Part shown: positions 23,937 to 31,948 of the stretch, piece by piece | How positions within the stretch are numbered: the first letter of the stretch is position 1 | Layout: each line of letters opens with the position of its first letter | Origin: an uncultured Azospirillum sp. | GTDB lineage: Bacteria > Pseudomonadota > Alphaproteobacteria > RF32 > CAG-239 | DNA length: 36,673 nucleotides | Direction of reading: 5' to 3' | Assembly: GCA_900539605.1 (NCBI GenBank) | Contig: UQCS01000014.1 | Location: forward strand, 1-36,673 | Program-made: the position numbers and the translations under genes | Notes under the pieces: generated by a model | What the model saw: the letters and a program-made list of their open reading frames with translations, nothing else | The model's database searches: none | What the model was told of the DNA's origin: nothing

Positions 23937-23959
23937 AGCCGGCAACTGCCGGCTTTTTT
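23937..23959. terminator. bidirectional terminator between TlpA-like gene and ATPase gene
   Basis: The stem AGCCGGC/GCCGGCT with a 4-base loop is flanked by A and T runs on both sides, so it serves the convergent genes on both strands. The right-hand T run is followed by ATGGTTCAAA. Confidence 0.9.
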
Positions 23960-23977
23960 ATGGTTCAAATTGCAGCC

Positions 23978-24952
23978 CTAACTCTGTTCGCGCAATCCGG
24001 GAAACAGTTCTTTGCCCAACGACAAACGGCTGCGCTGAGTATCAATCGAAGTCGCTAGATTGAGTTTGCCGGTTTTGATAATCGCACGGACCTGATCCCC
24101 CTGAGTAGTGTCAGGGTTGGCAAAAAGATAAGAAACTGTCGGCACCTTTTTGCGAATACCGTTCAAAGTCTGATGCAGAACGGCCAGCATCCCGCGCGAG
24201 AACAAGTCATAGGCCAGTTCTTCCGTCATCCCCGAAGAAGAAGCATATTTAATCACCGAGTTGATGGCATCGGTCACGTTGTTGGCGTGAATGGTCGACA
24301 AAACCAAATGCCCTGAAGTGCAGGCGCGCAAGACTTCGCTGGCCGTTTCGGGCGTGCGAATCTCTCCCACCAAAATGAAACGCGGCTTGGAACGCAGGGC
24401 CGACTTAAGACAACCGCCCCAATTACCATCAATCGGCTGGGTCTGTTTGCACAAACCGAGACTGCCGTTAAGTGCGTTGTAGCTGCCGTCCAGCGGCATT
24501 TCCGCCGGATCTTCGATCGTATAGGCAAAACCGCCTTCATTGATCAGATATTCTTTCATCAGTGACGAAACTGCGGTGGTTTTTCCGGCGCCGGTCGGCC
24601 CCGACCACAAAATCAGCCCGGCAGAGTTGCCCAGCTTAAGCAGATATTTGCGCAATTCGGGTACAAAACCGAGTGTACTGAAAGCCGGGACTTCGGGCGG
24701 CATCTTGCGGGCACAGTATTGAATGCCGTAGATGCTGACGCTGCGTTCGACACGATACAAAATTTTATTATACAAAACCGAATAGCTCGGATTATGGCCG
24801 TCATAACAGCTTTCCAGCTTATCATAAAAATAGTTGAAATCATCGGTCTTGATTTTCATCAGGCCGTTGGCGGTTTTGCCGTCCGGAATATAAGCAACCT
24901 TATCGGGGGTGATATAAATATCGGAAAAGCTTATTTCATTAACTGTACTCAT
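23978..24952 (-). CDS. PilT/VirB11-superfamily secretion ATPase
   Basis: A 324-residue hexameric traffic ATPase. Landmarks are the Walker A motif GPTGAGKTT (118-126), an Asp box YTIEDPAE (144-151), Walker B ILVGEIRTPE (193-202) with Glu197, and a His box HLVLSTIHAN (215-224). The N-terminal region has FSDIYITPDK and IYGIQYCARKMPP, most like DotB/TraJ ATPases of IVB secretion or conjugation. Yet no other dot/icm, tra or pil gene lies within the window, apart from a co-transcribed SH3 protein 17 bases upstream. It may power a machine encoded elsewhere. The ATG at 24952 was chosen over a TTG one codon earlier. Confidence 0.82.
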   Translation of the reverse strand: MSTVNEISFSDIYITPDKVAYIPDGKTANGLMKIKTDDFNYFYDKLESCYDGHNPSYSVLYNKILYRVERSVSIYGIQYCARKMPPEVPAFSTLGFVPELRKYLLKLGNSAGLILWSGPTGAGKTTAVSSLMKEYLINEGGFAYTIEDPAEMPLDGSYNALNGSLGLCKQTQPIDGNWGGCLKSALRSKPRFILVGEIRTPETASEVLRACTSGHLVLSTIHANNVTDAINSVIKYASSSGMTEELAYDLFSRGMLAVLHQTLNGIRKKVPTVSYLFANPDTTQGDQVRAIIKTGKLNLATSIDTQRSRLSLGKELFPGLREQS

Positions 24953-24969
24953 CAAAAGGGTCCTGTTGG

Positions 24970-25473
24970 TTAGTTGATTATTTCCCCGGGATAGACGCCG
25001 AAAAAGTCACCGCGCTGAACCCAGCCTTCCGCCGAAGTGAACTTGATCAGGCAAAAATCCTTGCCCTCGGGACATTTTTCGATTTCGCCGATCACCTGAT
25101 CTTCCACTTTGGCAATCACTTTGGCATCAAGTTGGGGCTTGGCATAAATATTGCTGGTACCGGCATTGGTCATCTTAATCCAGCGCTTGTTGCTCAGCAT
25201 CGGTTTATAAACCCAGGTTTCCGAACCTTCCCAATCACGGATCTGCCGCCACAGGTCAAATTCGGCAATAATTTCAACCGGTGCATTTTTTTGTTTATAC
25301 ACCCATTCAATCGGATAGCGCGAACCAGGACCCGAACGGGCATTAACCAACTTTGAACGCAGCGAAGCCATCCGCGGCAATGTGCGCCCGGAATCGCTTT
25401 CGGCATCGCCGCCGGCCCATACCGGGGCCGCAAGCGAAAGAAACATCATAACGGCGGCTAAAAATGTTTTCAT
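24970..25473 (-). CDS. secreted tandem SH3-domain protein
   Basis: A 167-residue protein with a signal peptide (ends APVWA-GG) and two SH3-like domains: residues about 43-100 (LVNARSGPGSRYPIEWVYKQKNAPVEI, WVYKPML) and about 105-160 (SNIYAKPQLDAKVIAKVEDQ, EGWVQRGDFFGVYPGEI). This is the SH3_4-type periplasmic family common in alphaproteobacteria, whose members often bind cell-wall components. Two Cys in the second domain (EKCPEGKDFC) could form a disulfide. It is 17 bases upstream of the secretion ATPase and likely cotranscribed with it; a functional link to that ATPase is inference. Confidence 0.8.
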   Translation of the reverse strand: MKTFLAAVMMFLSLAAPVWAGGDAESDSGRTLPRMASLRSKLVNARSGPGSRYPIEWVYKQKNAPVEIIAEFDLWRQIRDWEGSETWVYKPMLSNKRWIKMTNAGTSNIYAKPQLDAKVIAKVEDQVIGEIEKCPEGKDFCLIKFTSAEGWVQRGDFFGVYPGEIIN

Positions 25474-25570
25474 TTGCAGATCCTCATTAATCCTTTCTTA
25501 TTATAATTGCGCTAATCATACTCATATAAGATGAATAAAAGGTAAAATTCAGCAAAGAGAGGATAAAAAA

Positions 25571-26680
25571 ATGAACTTACAGGAAGTGGCTGCCCAACTG
25601 ATCAAATTTCGCACCGAAACCGGCAACATACCGGAAATTGAACGATGCATAAACTTCATCAGAAGACAGGCTGAAACCATCGGCGCCGAAGTCGAAATAT
25701 ACCACAAAGACGCCCTCGCGCCGGTCATTCTGCTCTCCAACGGCAAATACCGTGACTTTGACGTTTTGGTTGTCGGTCATATTGATGTAGTTCCGGCAGC
25801 CGATCCGATGTTCATCCCTTACCTTAAAGAAGGCAAGATGTTCGGTCGCGGCAGTTTGGATATGAAATCATTTGCCGCCGTCGGCTTAAATTCACTTGAA
25901 TATGTCTTAAAACAACAGCTGCCGCTGAAATTCGGTGTTTTATTGTCTTCCGACGAAGAAAAGGGCAGTTTCGGACTGGAAGCTTTTTTACAAGACAATC
26001 CCGACCTCAAGTCTAAAATTGTGCTGGACGTCGACGTTGCCGGCGATATCGGAAAAATCGTTGCCCGCTGTAAAAGTCCGGTATTTGTCAAACTGTTTTC
26101 CGAAGGCAAGGAAGCTCACGGCTCCACACCCTGGGAAGGCATCGACGCCAACGAACAACTGATGCAGGTATGGCAAAACATTCGCACCCGTTACTCGTAT
26201 TTCTGCAAAAAAATGCCCAAACCGGCCGACACTTGGATTGATACCGTTCATTTTGCACGGATTGAAGGCGGCGCCGTCGCCAACGTTATTTCCAACCATG
26301 CCGAAGCCATGCTCGATTTCCGGCTGACCGAAAAATCATCGCTGAACGAATTGGAACAAAATCTTCAACAGGCCATGGTTGACGGCGTCAGCTATCAAAT
26401 CGTATCGGCAGGACGCCCGGTAGTTATGGATGAAAACAATCCGTATATCCGCAATTATAAACAAACGGCCGAACAATACCTCAACCGCCCGCTCGAATTT
26501 GAATATATCGGCGGCGCCACCGATTCGCGGGCTTTTGCCGAACGCGGTTCCGTCGTTATCATGCATTCGGGCAGCGGTGACGGAATGCATGCCGCCGGCG
26601 AACATGTGATATGGGAAACCGTCGAACAATTGGCAGAAATTCAGAAAAAATTTCTGCACCGTCTTGCTGAAAAAGCCTGA
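25571..26680 (+). CDS. M20-family deacylase/deacetylase (ArgE/DapE type)
   Basis: A 369-residue cytosolic metalloenzyme. The conserved metal-binding residues are in VVGHIDVVPA (His near 67), GRGSLDMKS (Asp near 96), SSDEEKGSFG (catalytic Glu near 127), and GGATDSRAF (about 315-323), with a C-terminal MHSGSGDGMHAAGE. These place it in ArgE/DapE/M20 peptidases, which cleave amides of N-acyl amino acids. The substrate cannot be decided: acetylornithine, succinyl-diaminopimelate or a dipeptide. AGAGAGGA precedes the ATG. It is monocistronic with a GC-rich terminator. Confidence 0.88.
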   Translation: MNLQEVAAQLIKFRTETGNIPEIERCINFIRRQAETIGAEVEIYHKDALAPVILLSNGKYRDFDVLVVGHIDVVPAADPMFIPYLKEGKMFGRGSLDMKSFAAVGLNSLEYVLKQQLPLKFGVLLSSDEEKGSFGLEAFLQDNPDLKSKIVLDVDVAGDIGKIVARCKSPVFVKLFSEGKEAHGSTPWEGIDANEQLMQVWQNIRTRYSYFCKKMPKPADTWIDTVHFARIEGGAVANVISNHAEAMLDFRLTEKSSLNELEQNLQQAMVDGVSYQIVSAGRPVVMDENNPYIRNYKQTAEQYLNRPLEFEYIGGATDSRAFAERGSVVIMHSGSGDGMHAAGEHVIWETVEQLAEIQKKFLHRLAEKA

Positions 26681-26731
26681 GGACGGTGACAACCCCGTCG
26701 TCGAAGCACGACCGGCTCCGCTGTTGTACCA

Positions 26732-26768
26732 TCCCGCCAGCCGCATTTTGACGCGGGCGGGATTTTTT
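26732..26768 (+). terminator. terminator after the M20 gene
   Basis: An imperfect stem (TCCCGC with GCGGGA and inner CCGC with GCGG) is followed by TTTTTT, about 50 bases after the stop. Confidence 0.75.
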
Positions 26769-26878
26769 CAGAATTCCAGCCTTCAGAGACGCCACAAAAA
26801 ACTGGACATACACGGGAAAATATAATAACATTATGCACTGCTGTTAATAGTGTACAATAACCAAGACTTCGGATTGAA

Positions 26879-27280
26879 ATGAGTGCGATGCTAACGATGG
26901 GATTAATTGCCTGCGGCCTGCTGACAGCCGGTTGCATATGGGTAGTTAATCTTGAAATACAGAAGTACGGCCGGGCGGCCCGCATCGGTTCGCTGTTGGG
27001 AGTAGCGGTTCAACTGGCAATGTTCGTTTATTCGATTCATTTTGTCAAAGGGGCCGATTATTCCTGGGGACTGATTTTAATACTGGCAATTGGAATGACA
27101 ATTGTCTGGTTGCTTGCTTGCGGCTTTGCCATCGGCGTTTTGATTATTTTGTCGGTCGGTACCTATTGGAGTGTCACAACCTGGAAGAAAACTGATTTTC
27201 GCGAATTCTGGGCCAACGTGAAAGCTGATTTCAAAGCCGAAATCGCCAGCCTGAAATCGTGGATAGATGATGAAGAATGA
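26879..27280 (+). CDS. small three-helix membrane protein
   Basis: A 133-residue protein, unrecognised. Three hydrophobic segments lie at about 4-25, 37-56 and 62-100, the last probably two closely packed helices (GLILILAIGMTIVWLLACGFAIGVLIILSV). The soluble C-terminal tail is charged (KKTDFREFWANVKADFKAEIASLKSWIDDEE) and helical. The start is ATG 26879 or 26888, without a clear ribosome binding site. It is upstream of the tRNA gene, which has its own promoter. Confidence 0.6.
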   Translation: MSAMLTMGLIACGLLTAGCIWVVNLEIQKYGRAARIGSLLGVAVQLAMFVYSIHFVKGADYSWGLILILAIGMTIVWLLACGFAIGVLIILSVGTYWSVTTWKKTDFREFWANVKADFKAEIASLKSWIDDEE

Positions 27281-27308
27281 TTGCTTTTGCCGGCAGAATA
27301 TTTATAAT
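27281..27308 (+). promoter_or_regulatory. promoter of tRNA-Arg
   Basis: TTGCTT (27281-27286) and a perfect TATAAT (27303-27308) are spaced by 16 bases, 12 bases ahead of the tRNA, as expected for a short tRNA leader. Confidence 0.65.
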
Positions 27309-27319
27309 CCGGTCTCAAT

Positions 27320-27396
27320 GTCGACGTAGCTCATCAGGATAGAGCAACAGTTTCCTAAACTGTGGGTGGGAGGTTCGAGTCCTCTCGTCGACGCCA
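27320..27396 (+). tRNA. tRNA-Arg(CCT)
   Basis: The sequence folds into a complete cloverleaf of 77 bases. The 7-base-pair acceptor stem GTCGACG/CGTCGAC is perfect; the anticodon stem ACAGT/ACTGT encloses loop TTCCTAA with anticodon CCT; the T-arm GGAGG/CCTCT (one G-U) encloses TTCGAGT; the discriminator is G. CCA is encoded (27394-27396). The CCT anticodon reads AGG arginine codons. Confidence 0.98.
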
Positions 27397-27403
27397 CTTT
27401 CAG

Positions 27404-27429
27404 AAGACGCGTTTTACACGCGTCTTTTT
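27404..27429 (+). terminator. terminator after tRNA-Arg
   Basis: A perfect hairpin AAGACGCG/CGCGTCTT with a 7-base loop is followed by TTTTA, immediately after the tRNA. Confidence 0.9.
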
Positions 27430-27560
27430 ATTTTGCCGATCTTTCAGATATCATTTCTCTATCTTCTGCCTCCTGAAAACATGACTGGAATCAATACATT
27501 GATGTAAAAGATTATTTATTTTAATTTTCTATTTATTAATCTGACATCCTGCAAAAACAA
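27430..27560. other. A/T-rich spacer
   Basis: This stretch between the tRNA terminator and the BAX gene terminator is A/T-rich and has no frame of note; I see nothing else in it. Confidence 0.5.
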
Positions 27561-27605
27561 AAAAAACGGCCGTGACATCTTCAAAATGTCATCGGTCCGT
27601 TTTTT
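27561..27605 (-). terminator. terminator after the BAX inhibitor-family gene
   Basis: The outer stem AAAAAACGG/CCGTTTTTT (27561-27569, 27597-27605) encloses an inner stem TGACAT/ATGTCA. The A and T runs make it bidirectional; it serves the minus-strand gene. Confidence 0.85.
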
Positions 27606-27636
27606 CATCATCCGGCAAACGCCGCAAAGCGGAATT

Positions 27637-28356
27637 TTATTTGCGGTCGCCCATTAAACGCAACAACGCCAGAAACAGGTTGATAAAATCAAGATACAGT
27701 TCCAGCGCGCCGACGACCACCTTACGGGTCATGGTATCTTCATTATCGCCCGAGGCATAAATCTGACGGATTTTCTGGGTATCATAAGCGGTCAACCCGG
27801 TAAAGACAATCACAGATAAAATCGACAGCACATAATACAAAGCCGGGCTTTGCATAAAGAGATTGACAACCGATGCAATGATAATTCCCCACAATCCCAT
27901 CATCAGGAAAGAACCCATTGAAGTCAGATCACGTTTGGTAACGGTTCCGTAAAGACTCATCGCACCGAACATTGCTGCCGTAATCAGGAAAACCCGAACC
28001 ATGCTGGCACCGGTATAAACCAGAAAGATCGGCGCCAACGAAGCACCCATCAAAGCCGAATACAACCAGAAGACGCCCCTTACCTGTGCCAAAGTCCCGC
28101 GGGTCAAAACCCAGTTGAAACCGAAAATAACAATCAGCGGCGACAACAAAAACAGCCAGCCCAGCACGGACATGCCGCCGGTTTGCGGATCAAACATCAT
28201 CGCAATCAGCGAGGTGTTGGCCACCAGAAAAGCAACCGCGGCGGTAATTGCCAATGCGCCGGCCATATGATTGTAAACGCTGACTAGATAAGCGCGCAGA
28301 CCTTCGTCAACGGCTGCTTTTTCAATACCGACATCGGTATAATTTTTTTCTAACAT
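27637..28356 (-). CDS. BAX inhibitor-1/YccA-family membrane protein
   Basis: A 239-residue integral membrane protein with seven hydrophobic segments starting at about residue 25 (VYNHMAGALAITAAVAFLVAN). Characteristic of the family are the YNHMAGAL opening and the late segment ending FTGLTAYDTQKIRQIY, which carries the conserved Tyr-Asp pair, then ALELYLDFINLFLALLRL. Family members are proton-sensitive calcium leak channels or regulators of membrane protease FtsH. The start at 28356 (MLEKNY) was chosen because GAGGAG lies 6 bases upstream; the longer in-frame start at 28386 overlaps that site. Confidence 0.92.
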   Translation of the reverse strand: MLEKNYTDVGIEKAAVDEGLRAYLVSVYNHMAGALAITAAVAFLVANTSLIAMMFDPQTGGMSVLGWLFLLSPLIVIFGFNWVLTRGTLAQVRGVFWLYSALMGASLAPIFLVYTGASMVRVFLITAAMFGAMSLYGTVTKRDLTSMGSFLMMGLWGIIIASVVNLFMQSPALYYVLSILSVIVFTGLTAYDTQKIRQIYASGDNEDTMTRKVVVGALELYLDFINLFLALLRLMGDRK

Positions 28357-28427
28357 AAGTTTCTCCTCAAAATTAGATATGTTCACTGCCTATAATATAG
28401 TTTTTTTATTGTCGCAAATCAAGCAGA

Positions 28428-29138
28428 TTACTCATAGGCATACAATAACCGGCTGTTAAGTTTCAGCCAGCGGCGCCCGGACTCGGCACAACAACTGAGA
28501 CTTTTTACACAAGTCCAAAATGCGCGCGAGTGGTCGCGATGTTTAAGATGCGCCACCTCATGTGCCGCCAGATAGTCGATCACCTCTGCCGGCGCCAACG
28601 CAATCCGCCAGTTATAATTGATATTGTTGAGTGTGGAACAACTGCCCCAGCGCGATTTAGTGTCTTTGATCGTCACCCGGTTGACCCGGCAACCGATCAA
28701 TGCCGCTTTTTGTCGCGACAATTCAAGCAGATAGACCTGAGCCTGCCGACGGATAAAGTCTTTTACCCGTCGTGGCAAAAACGCCGCCTCGCCCGAAACT
28801 TTAAGAACATCGTCTTCAAGCACCACACCGCTTTTCAGATCCGGGCAATGACGAATCATCGTCGGCCGGCCCAGCAGGCAGATCTCTTCACCATCAGCAA
28901 AACGACGGCTTGCGGGAATTTCAGCCAAATGTTTTTCTATCCAGCTGCGGTTGGCTTCGACAAACTGCAATGCCCGCCGCACCGTACACAACGGCGGCAG
29001 GTTTAATATCGCCTTTTTTTCTTTTTGATCGATTCGGAGACTGAGACGCCGGCAACGGGAAGATTGCACGACTTTAAGCGGCAGTCCGGATTTTTCTTCA
29101 ATCTCAAACGTCTTTCCAGTCAACAATGTAATCTTCAT
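28428..29138 (-). CDS. YgjP-like metallopeptidase domain protein
   Basis: A 236-residue soluble protein of the YgjP/SprT-type zinc metallopeptidase family (DUF45). The HEVAH zinc-binding motif is near residue 190 (YLAAHEVAHLKHRDHS, with the extra Glu or His after it), and the preceding RVTIKDTKSRWGSCSTLNNINYNWR is the family signature. An N-terminal region starting LPLKVVQSSRCRRLSLRID is typical of this family. It overlaps the upstream gene by 35 bases and is cotranscribed with it. Substrate is unknown. Confidence 0.9.
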   Translation of the reverse strand: MKITLLTGKTFEIEEKSGLPLKVVQSSRCRRLSLRIDQKEKKAILNLPPLCTVRRALQFVEANRSWIEKHLAEIPASRRFADGEEICLLGRPTMIRHCPDLKSGVVLEDDVLKVSGEAAFLPRRVKDFIRRQAQVYLLELSRQKAALIGCRVNRVTIKDTKSRWGSCSTLNNINYNWRIALAPAEVIDYLAAHEVAHLKHRDHSRAFWTCVKSLSCCAESGRRWLKLNSRLLYAYE

Positions 29139-29607
29139 AATGTTTTACTTCCGATTCGGAGATGATCAGCCGGCCGCGCACCGATTGAAAAGCGCGATGC
29201 ACGCTTTCTTTATCGCCGCTCACCAGCGGATGCCATTCCGGCAGTTGCTGTCCGTTATCCAACAGCCAATAGGCACAGGTGCACGGCAACCAACGCGGTT
29301 TTTCGCGGATTGCTTTCAAATCGACGCTGCGACAATCGGGCACTTTTTCAAAACGGTTTTCATAAATTCGGCACAAGCAGCTTTTGGTATCCAAAAAACG
29401 GCAGCGCACACAGGTAAAATGAATTCTGCCTTCTATTTCCAGCTTATTGAGACAGCACTTGCCGCAGCCGTCACACAACAATTCCCACTCGGCGGCAGAC
29501 ATCTGTTCCAGCTTTTTCTTTTTCCAAAATTCCGGTTCTACCGTATTTTGCGCTTCCGTGACCGGATCGCGGCGGGCAATCGTGACAATATAACGTTTCT
29601 TTTCCAT
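29104..29607 (-). CDS. YcgN/UPF0260-type cysteine-cluster protein
   Basis: A 167-residue cytosolic protein of the YcgN (UPF0260, zinc/iron-chelating CxxCxxCC) family. The core is CDGCGKCCLNKLE (about 45-57), with FTCVRCRFLD, SCLCRIYENR and VPDCRSV (more Cys), then CTCAYWLL and DNGQQLPEWHPL, all conserved in the family. Function is unknown, although metal binding is likely. dnaB lies 3 bases upstream on the same strand, and the metallopeptidase gene overlaps its end, so dnaB, this gene and the peptidase form an operon. Confidence 0.92.
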   Translation of the reverse strand: MEKKRYIVTIARRDPVTEAQNTVEPEFWKKKKLEQMSAAEWELLCDGCGKCCLNKLEIEGRIHFTCVRCRFLDTKSCLCRIYENRFEKVPDCRSVDLKAIREKPRWLPCTCAYWLLDNGQQLPEWHPLVSGDKESVHRAFQSVRGRLIISESEVKHYEDYIVDWKDV

Positions 29608-29610
29608 CGT

Positions 29611-31071
29611 CTATCCGATCTGTTCCGGCAGTTGGTCGTCTTCGATCGGATCGGTAAACAGCGCATATTCGCCTTGCCAGCCGAGTTTGACGGTACCGGT
29701 GGGTCCGTGGCGGTGCTTGCCGATGATCACGTCGGCACGGTGACGGGTAGCCTGCATGCGCGCTTCCCATTTGTCATGTTTTTCCGGCGAATAGTTTTTG
29801 TCGGTTTCTTTCGGTTCCTCGTTTTGGATGTAATAGTTCTCGCGGTAAACAAACAACACAATATCGGCATCCTGTTCAATAGATCCGGATTCGCGAAGAT
29901 CGGACATCACCGGCCTTTTGTCATCGCGCATTTCCACCCCGCGATTAAGCTGGGACAGCGCAATCACCGGCACGTTCAGCTCTTTGGCCATGATTTTCAG
30001 GCCGCGCGAAATTTCCGACAATTCCTGCACCCGGTTGGCTTCGCCGCGGCTGGCGTTTCCGGTAATCAGCTGAATATAGTCAATCACGATCAATCCCAAC
30101 CCCTTGCTGCGTTTCAGCCGCCGTGCCCGGTTGCGGATGGCGTTGATCGTCAGGCCCGGCGTATCGTCAATGTACAGCGGCATTTTTTCCAACATCCGCA
30201 CACAGGCAGCAATTCTCTCAAATTCGCCATTGTCAATATCACCGTTACGCATCTTTTGCGACGAAATGGCCGCCGCACTCGACAACACGCGGGTTGCCAG
30301 CTGATCGGCCGACATTTCGAGTGAGAAAAAAGCAACTCCGCGCGCTTTTTCTTCCAAATTGCGTTCACGGCTCATCCAGTCAGCCACATTATAAGCGATG
30401 TTAGTTGCCAGAGCCGTTTTTCCCATCGCCGGACGTCCGGCCAAAATGATCAGATCCGAATTGTTCAACCCGCCGGTACGCCGGTCAAGATTGTTCAATC
30501 CGGTCGAAATACCCGAAATTTTCCCCTCACGCTGATAGGCTTTTTCAATCGTATTGAGCGATTGGGTCAACGCATCCGAAAACTCGACAAACCCGCGCTG
30601 ACCGTCGCCTTTGTCCGAAAGTTCGTACAAGCGTTTTTCCGCTTCTTCGATCTGTACCGAAGCCGAAGAATCGATATTTTCTTTCATGGCATTGTTAACA
30701 ATATCATAACCGGTAGCAATCAGTTCCCGACGTAAATATTGGTCATAAATGTATTGAGCATAATATTCGGGGTTGGTCAACGGCGAAGAACTTTCCGCCA
30801 GTTTGATCAGGTATTTGTACCCGCCGACTTCATTAAGGACGCCTTCCTGCTCAAAATAATTTTTAAGCGTAATCGTATCGGCGGTATGGCCGCGTGAGAT
30901 CAGTTTGGAAACCACTTCAAAGATTTTGGCATTCACCGCTTCGGCAAAATGCGCCGGTTTCAAAAAGTCCGATACTTGTTCATAAGCTTTGTTATTAGCC
31001 AGCAGCGCACCCAGCAGCGCCTGTTCGGCCTCGATATTCTGCGGCAGTGAATTTGCGTCGATTTTTTCCAT
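29611..31071 (-). CDS. dnaB: replicative DNA helicase DnaB
   Basis: Hexameric helicase that unwinds DNA ahead of the replisome. The 486-residue protein has the N-terminal dimerisation domain starting LPQNIEAEQALLGALLANN, a linker, and a RecA-fold motor with Walker A AGRPAMGKTAL (about 205-215), GVAFFSLEMSADQL (motif H1a), LIVIDYIQLI (Walker B), and SDLRESGSIEQDADIVLFVYR (motifs H3/H4 with arginine finger). Length matches the 450-510 norm. There is no intein. It leads the operon. Two DnaA-box-like sites lie about 100 bases upstream. Confidence 0.97.
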   Translation of the reverse strand: MEKIDANSLPQNIEAEQALLGALLANNKAYEQVSDFLKPAHFAEAVNAKIFEVVSKLISRGHTADTITLKNYFEQEGVLNEVGGYKYLIKLAESSSPLTNPEYYAQYIYDQYLRRELIATGYDIVNNAMKENIDSSASVQIEEAEKRLYELSDKGDGQRGFVEFSDALTQSLNTIEKAYQREGKISGISTGLNNLDRRTGGLNNSDLIILAGRPAMGKTALATNIAYNVADWMSRERNLEEKARGVAFFSLEMSADQLATRVLSSAAAISSQKMRNGDIDNGEFERIAACVRMLEKMPLYIDDTPGLTINAIRNRARRLKRSKGLGLIVIDYIQLITGNASRGEANRVQELSEISRGLKIMAKELNVPVIALSQLNRGVEMRDDKRPVMSDLRESGSIEQDADIVLFVYRENYYIQNEEPKETDKNYSPEKHDKWEARMQATRHRADVIIGKHRHGPTGTVKLGWQGEYALFTDPIEDDQLPEQIG

Positions 31072-31170
31072 CTGATCCGGTCTCCGTCAATTTTTTCAGT
31101 CTTAATCCAGGCTTTGTTGTAGCAGGATTTAATTTAAAAACAAATGTTATCTTATGCTTTTCCCTTTTAG

Positions 31171-31191
31171 TTATGCACAGCCTGTGAATAA
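31171..31191. promoter_or_regulatory. pair of inverted DnaA-box-like 9-mers
   Basis: TTATGCACA (31171-31179) and TGTGAATAA (31183-31191, the complement of TTATTCACA) each match the DnaA-box consensus TTATNCACA in all eight specified positions and are inverted with 3 bases between. They lie between dnaB (about 100 bases upstream of its start) and the divergent gene at 31237, where a TATAAT lies at 31218-31223. Confidence 0.6.
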
Positions 31192-31236
31192 CGGGGATAA
31201 ATACAATACGGATATGTTATAATCCGAAAGAACCTT

Positions 31237-31875
31237 ATGGATTTTACGATGCTGAATTTACTTAAGAAATATGAATCGGATTATGCGGCTGACAACTATT
31301 GCGGCCTTGAAGACGAGCCGATTTACCGTTTTTACAACAGCCAAAGCGCACTGATTTTCAGCGCGCCGCATGCCACCCGGACCTTTCGCGGACACGCCGT
31401 CAAAAAACCCGATCTCTATACCGGCGCCTTGGCACGCACGGCAGCAATCGACAGCGGCGCTTCCGCTTTAACCCGACGCCGATTCGCCCCCGAAGAATGC
31501 TCGATAACCGGTTTTATCACCGGCCGCCGGCTGCAAAACCACTGTTTTCTCGACGTTCATGGCATGAACGGCAAACGGGCTTTTGAACTGGCGGTCGGCA
31601 CCGGTATTTTGTCACCGCATATCTACGGCCCCGTGCTGGTGCAAATTGCCTCGCTGGCCGACAAATATAAAATCAGCTGGGTCCTCAATCATCCCGACTA
31701 CACCGGACGTTTCGGCCTGACCGGAGACTTGCAGCGCCTTTCGCCGCAACCGCGGATATTACAGCTTGAATGGCGTCTTGACATGCGCGATTTTTACCGC
31801 CATTCCGGCAATGTCCTTAACCGTACCCTCCCCTTTCTTACCGAGCTTGCGCTTTTCCTGATGCAACGACCTTGA
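31237..31875 (+). CDS. N-formylglutamate amidohydrolase-like protein
   Basis: A 212-residue cytosolic protein. SAPHATRTFRG (about 42-52), followed by KKPDLYTG, and FLDVHGMNGKRAFE (about 108-121) recall the zinc-ligand-bearing segments of N-formylglutamate amidohydrolase/poly-gamma-glutamate hydrolase fold enzymes. A late ILQLEWRLDMRDF supplies a conserved Glu. The match is by motif memory and is moderate; substrate not decided. TATAAT at 31218-31223 places the transcript start just before the ATG, so the leader is short; the in-frame ATG at 31249 is the alternative start. The gene diverges from dnaB. Confidence 0.65.
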   Translation: MDFTMLNLLKKYESDYAADNYCGLEDEPIYRFYNSQSALIFSAPHATRTFRGHAVKKPDLYTGALARTAAIDSGASALTRRRFAPEECSITGFITGRRLQNHCFLDVHGMNGKRAFELAVGTGILSPHIYGPVLVQIASLADKYKISWVLNHPDYTGRFGLTGDLQRLSPQPRILQLEWRLDMRDFYRHSGNVLNRTLPFLTELALFLMQRP

Positions 31876-31900
31876 CAATTGTTGCCGAAAATACTATCTT
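31872..31900 (+). promoter_or_regulatory. promoter of the 152-residue gene
   Basis: A perfect TTGACA (31872-31877) and TATCTT (31895-31900) are spaced by 17 bases; the -35 overlaps the stop of the preceding gene. Confidence 0.65.
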
Positions 31901-31948
31901 TTCCGATACAATAAAATTATTAAACAACAATTATAAATTTTTCAGACC

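Noticed and set aside
29140..30324. 394-residue plus-strand open frame
   Set aside because: It lies antisense to dnaB and the cysteine-cluster gene; it has no start signals and no motif, and mirrors high-GC codon pattern of the real genes.
31171..31191. Chromosomal replication origin
   Set aside because: Only two DnaA boxes, no A/T-rich unwinding repeats of clear type and no origin-linked genes (dnaA, hemE, gidA) nearby.
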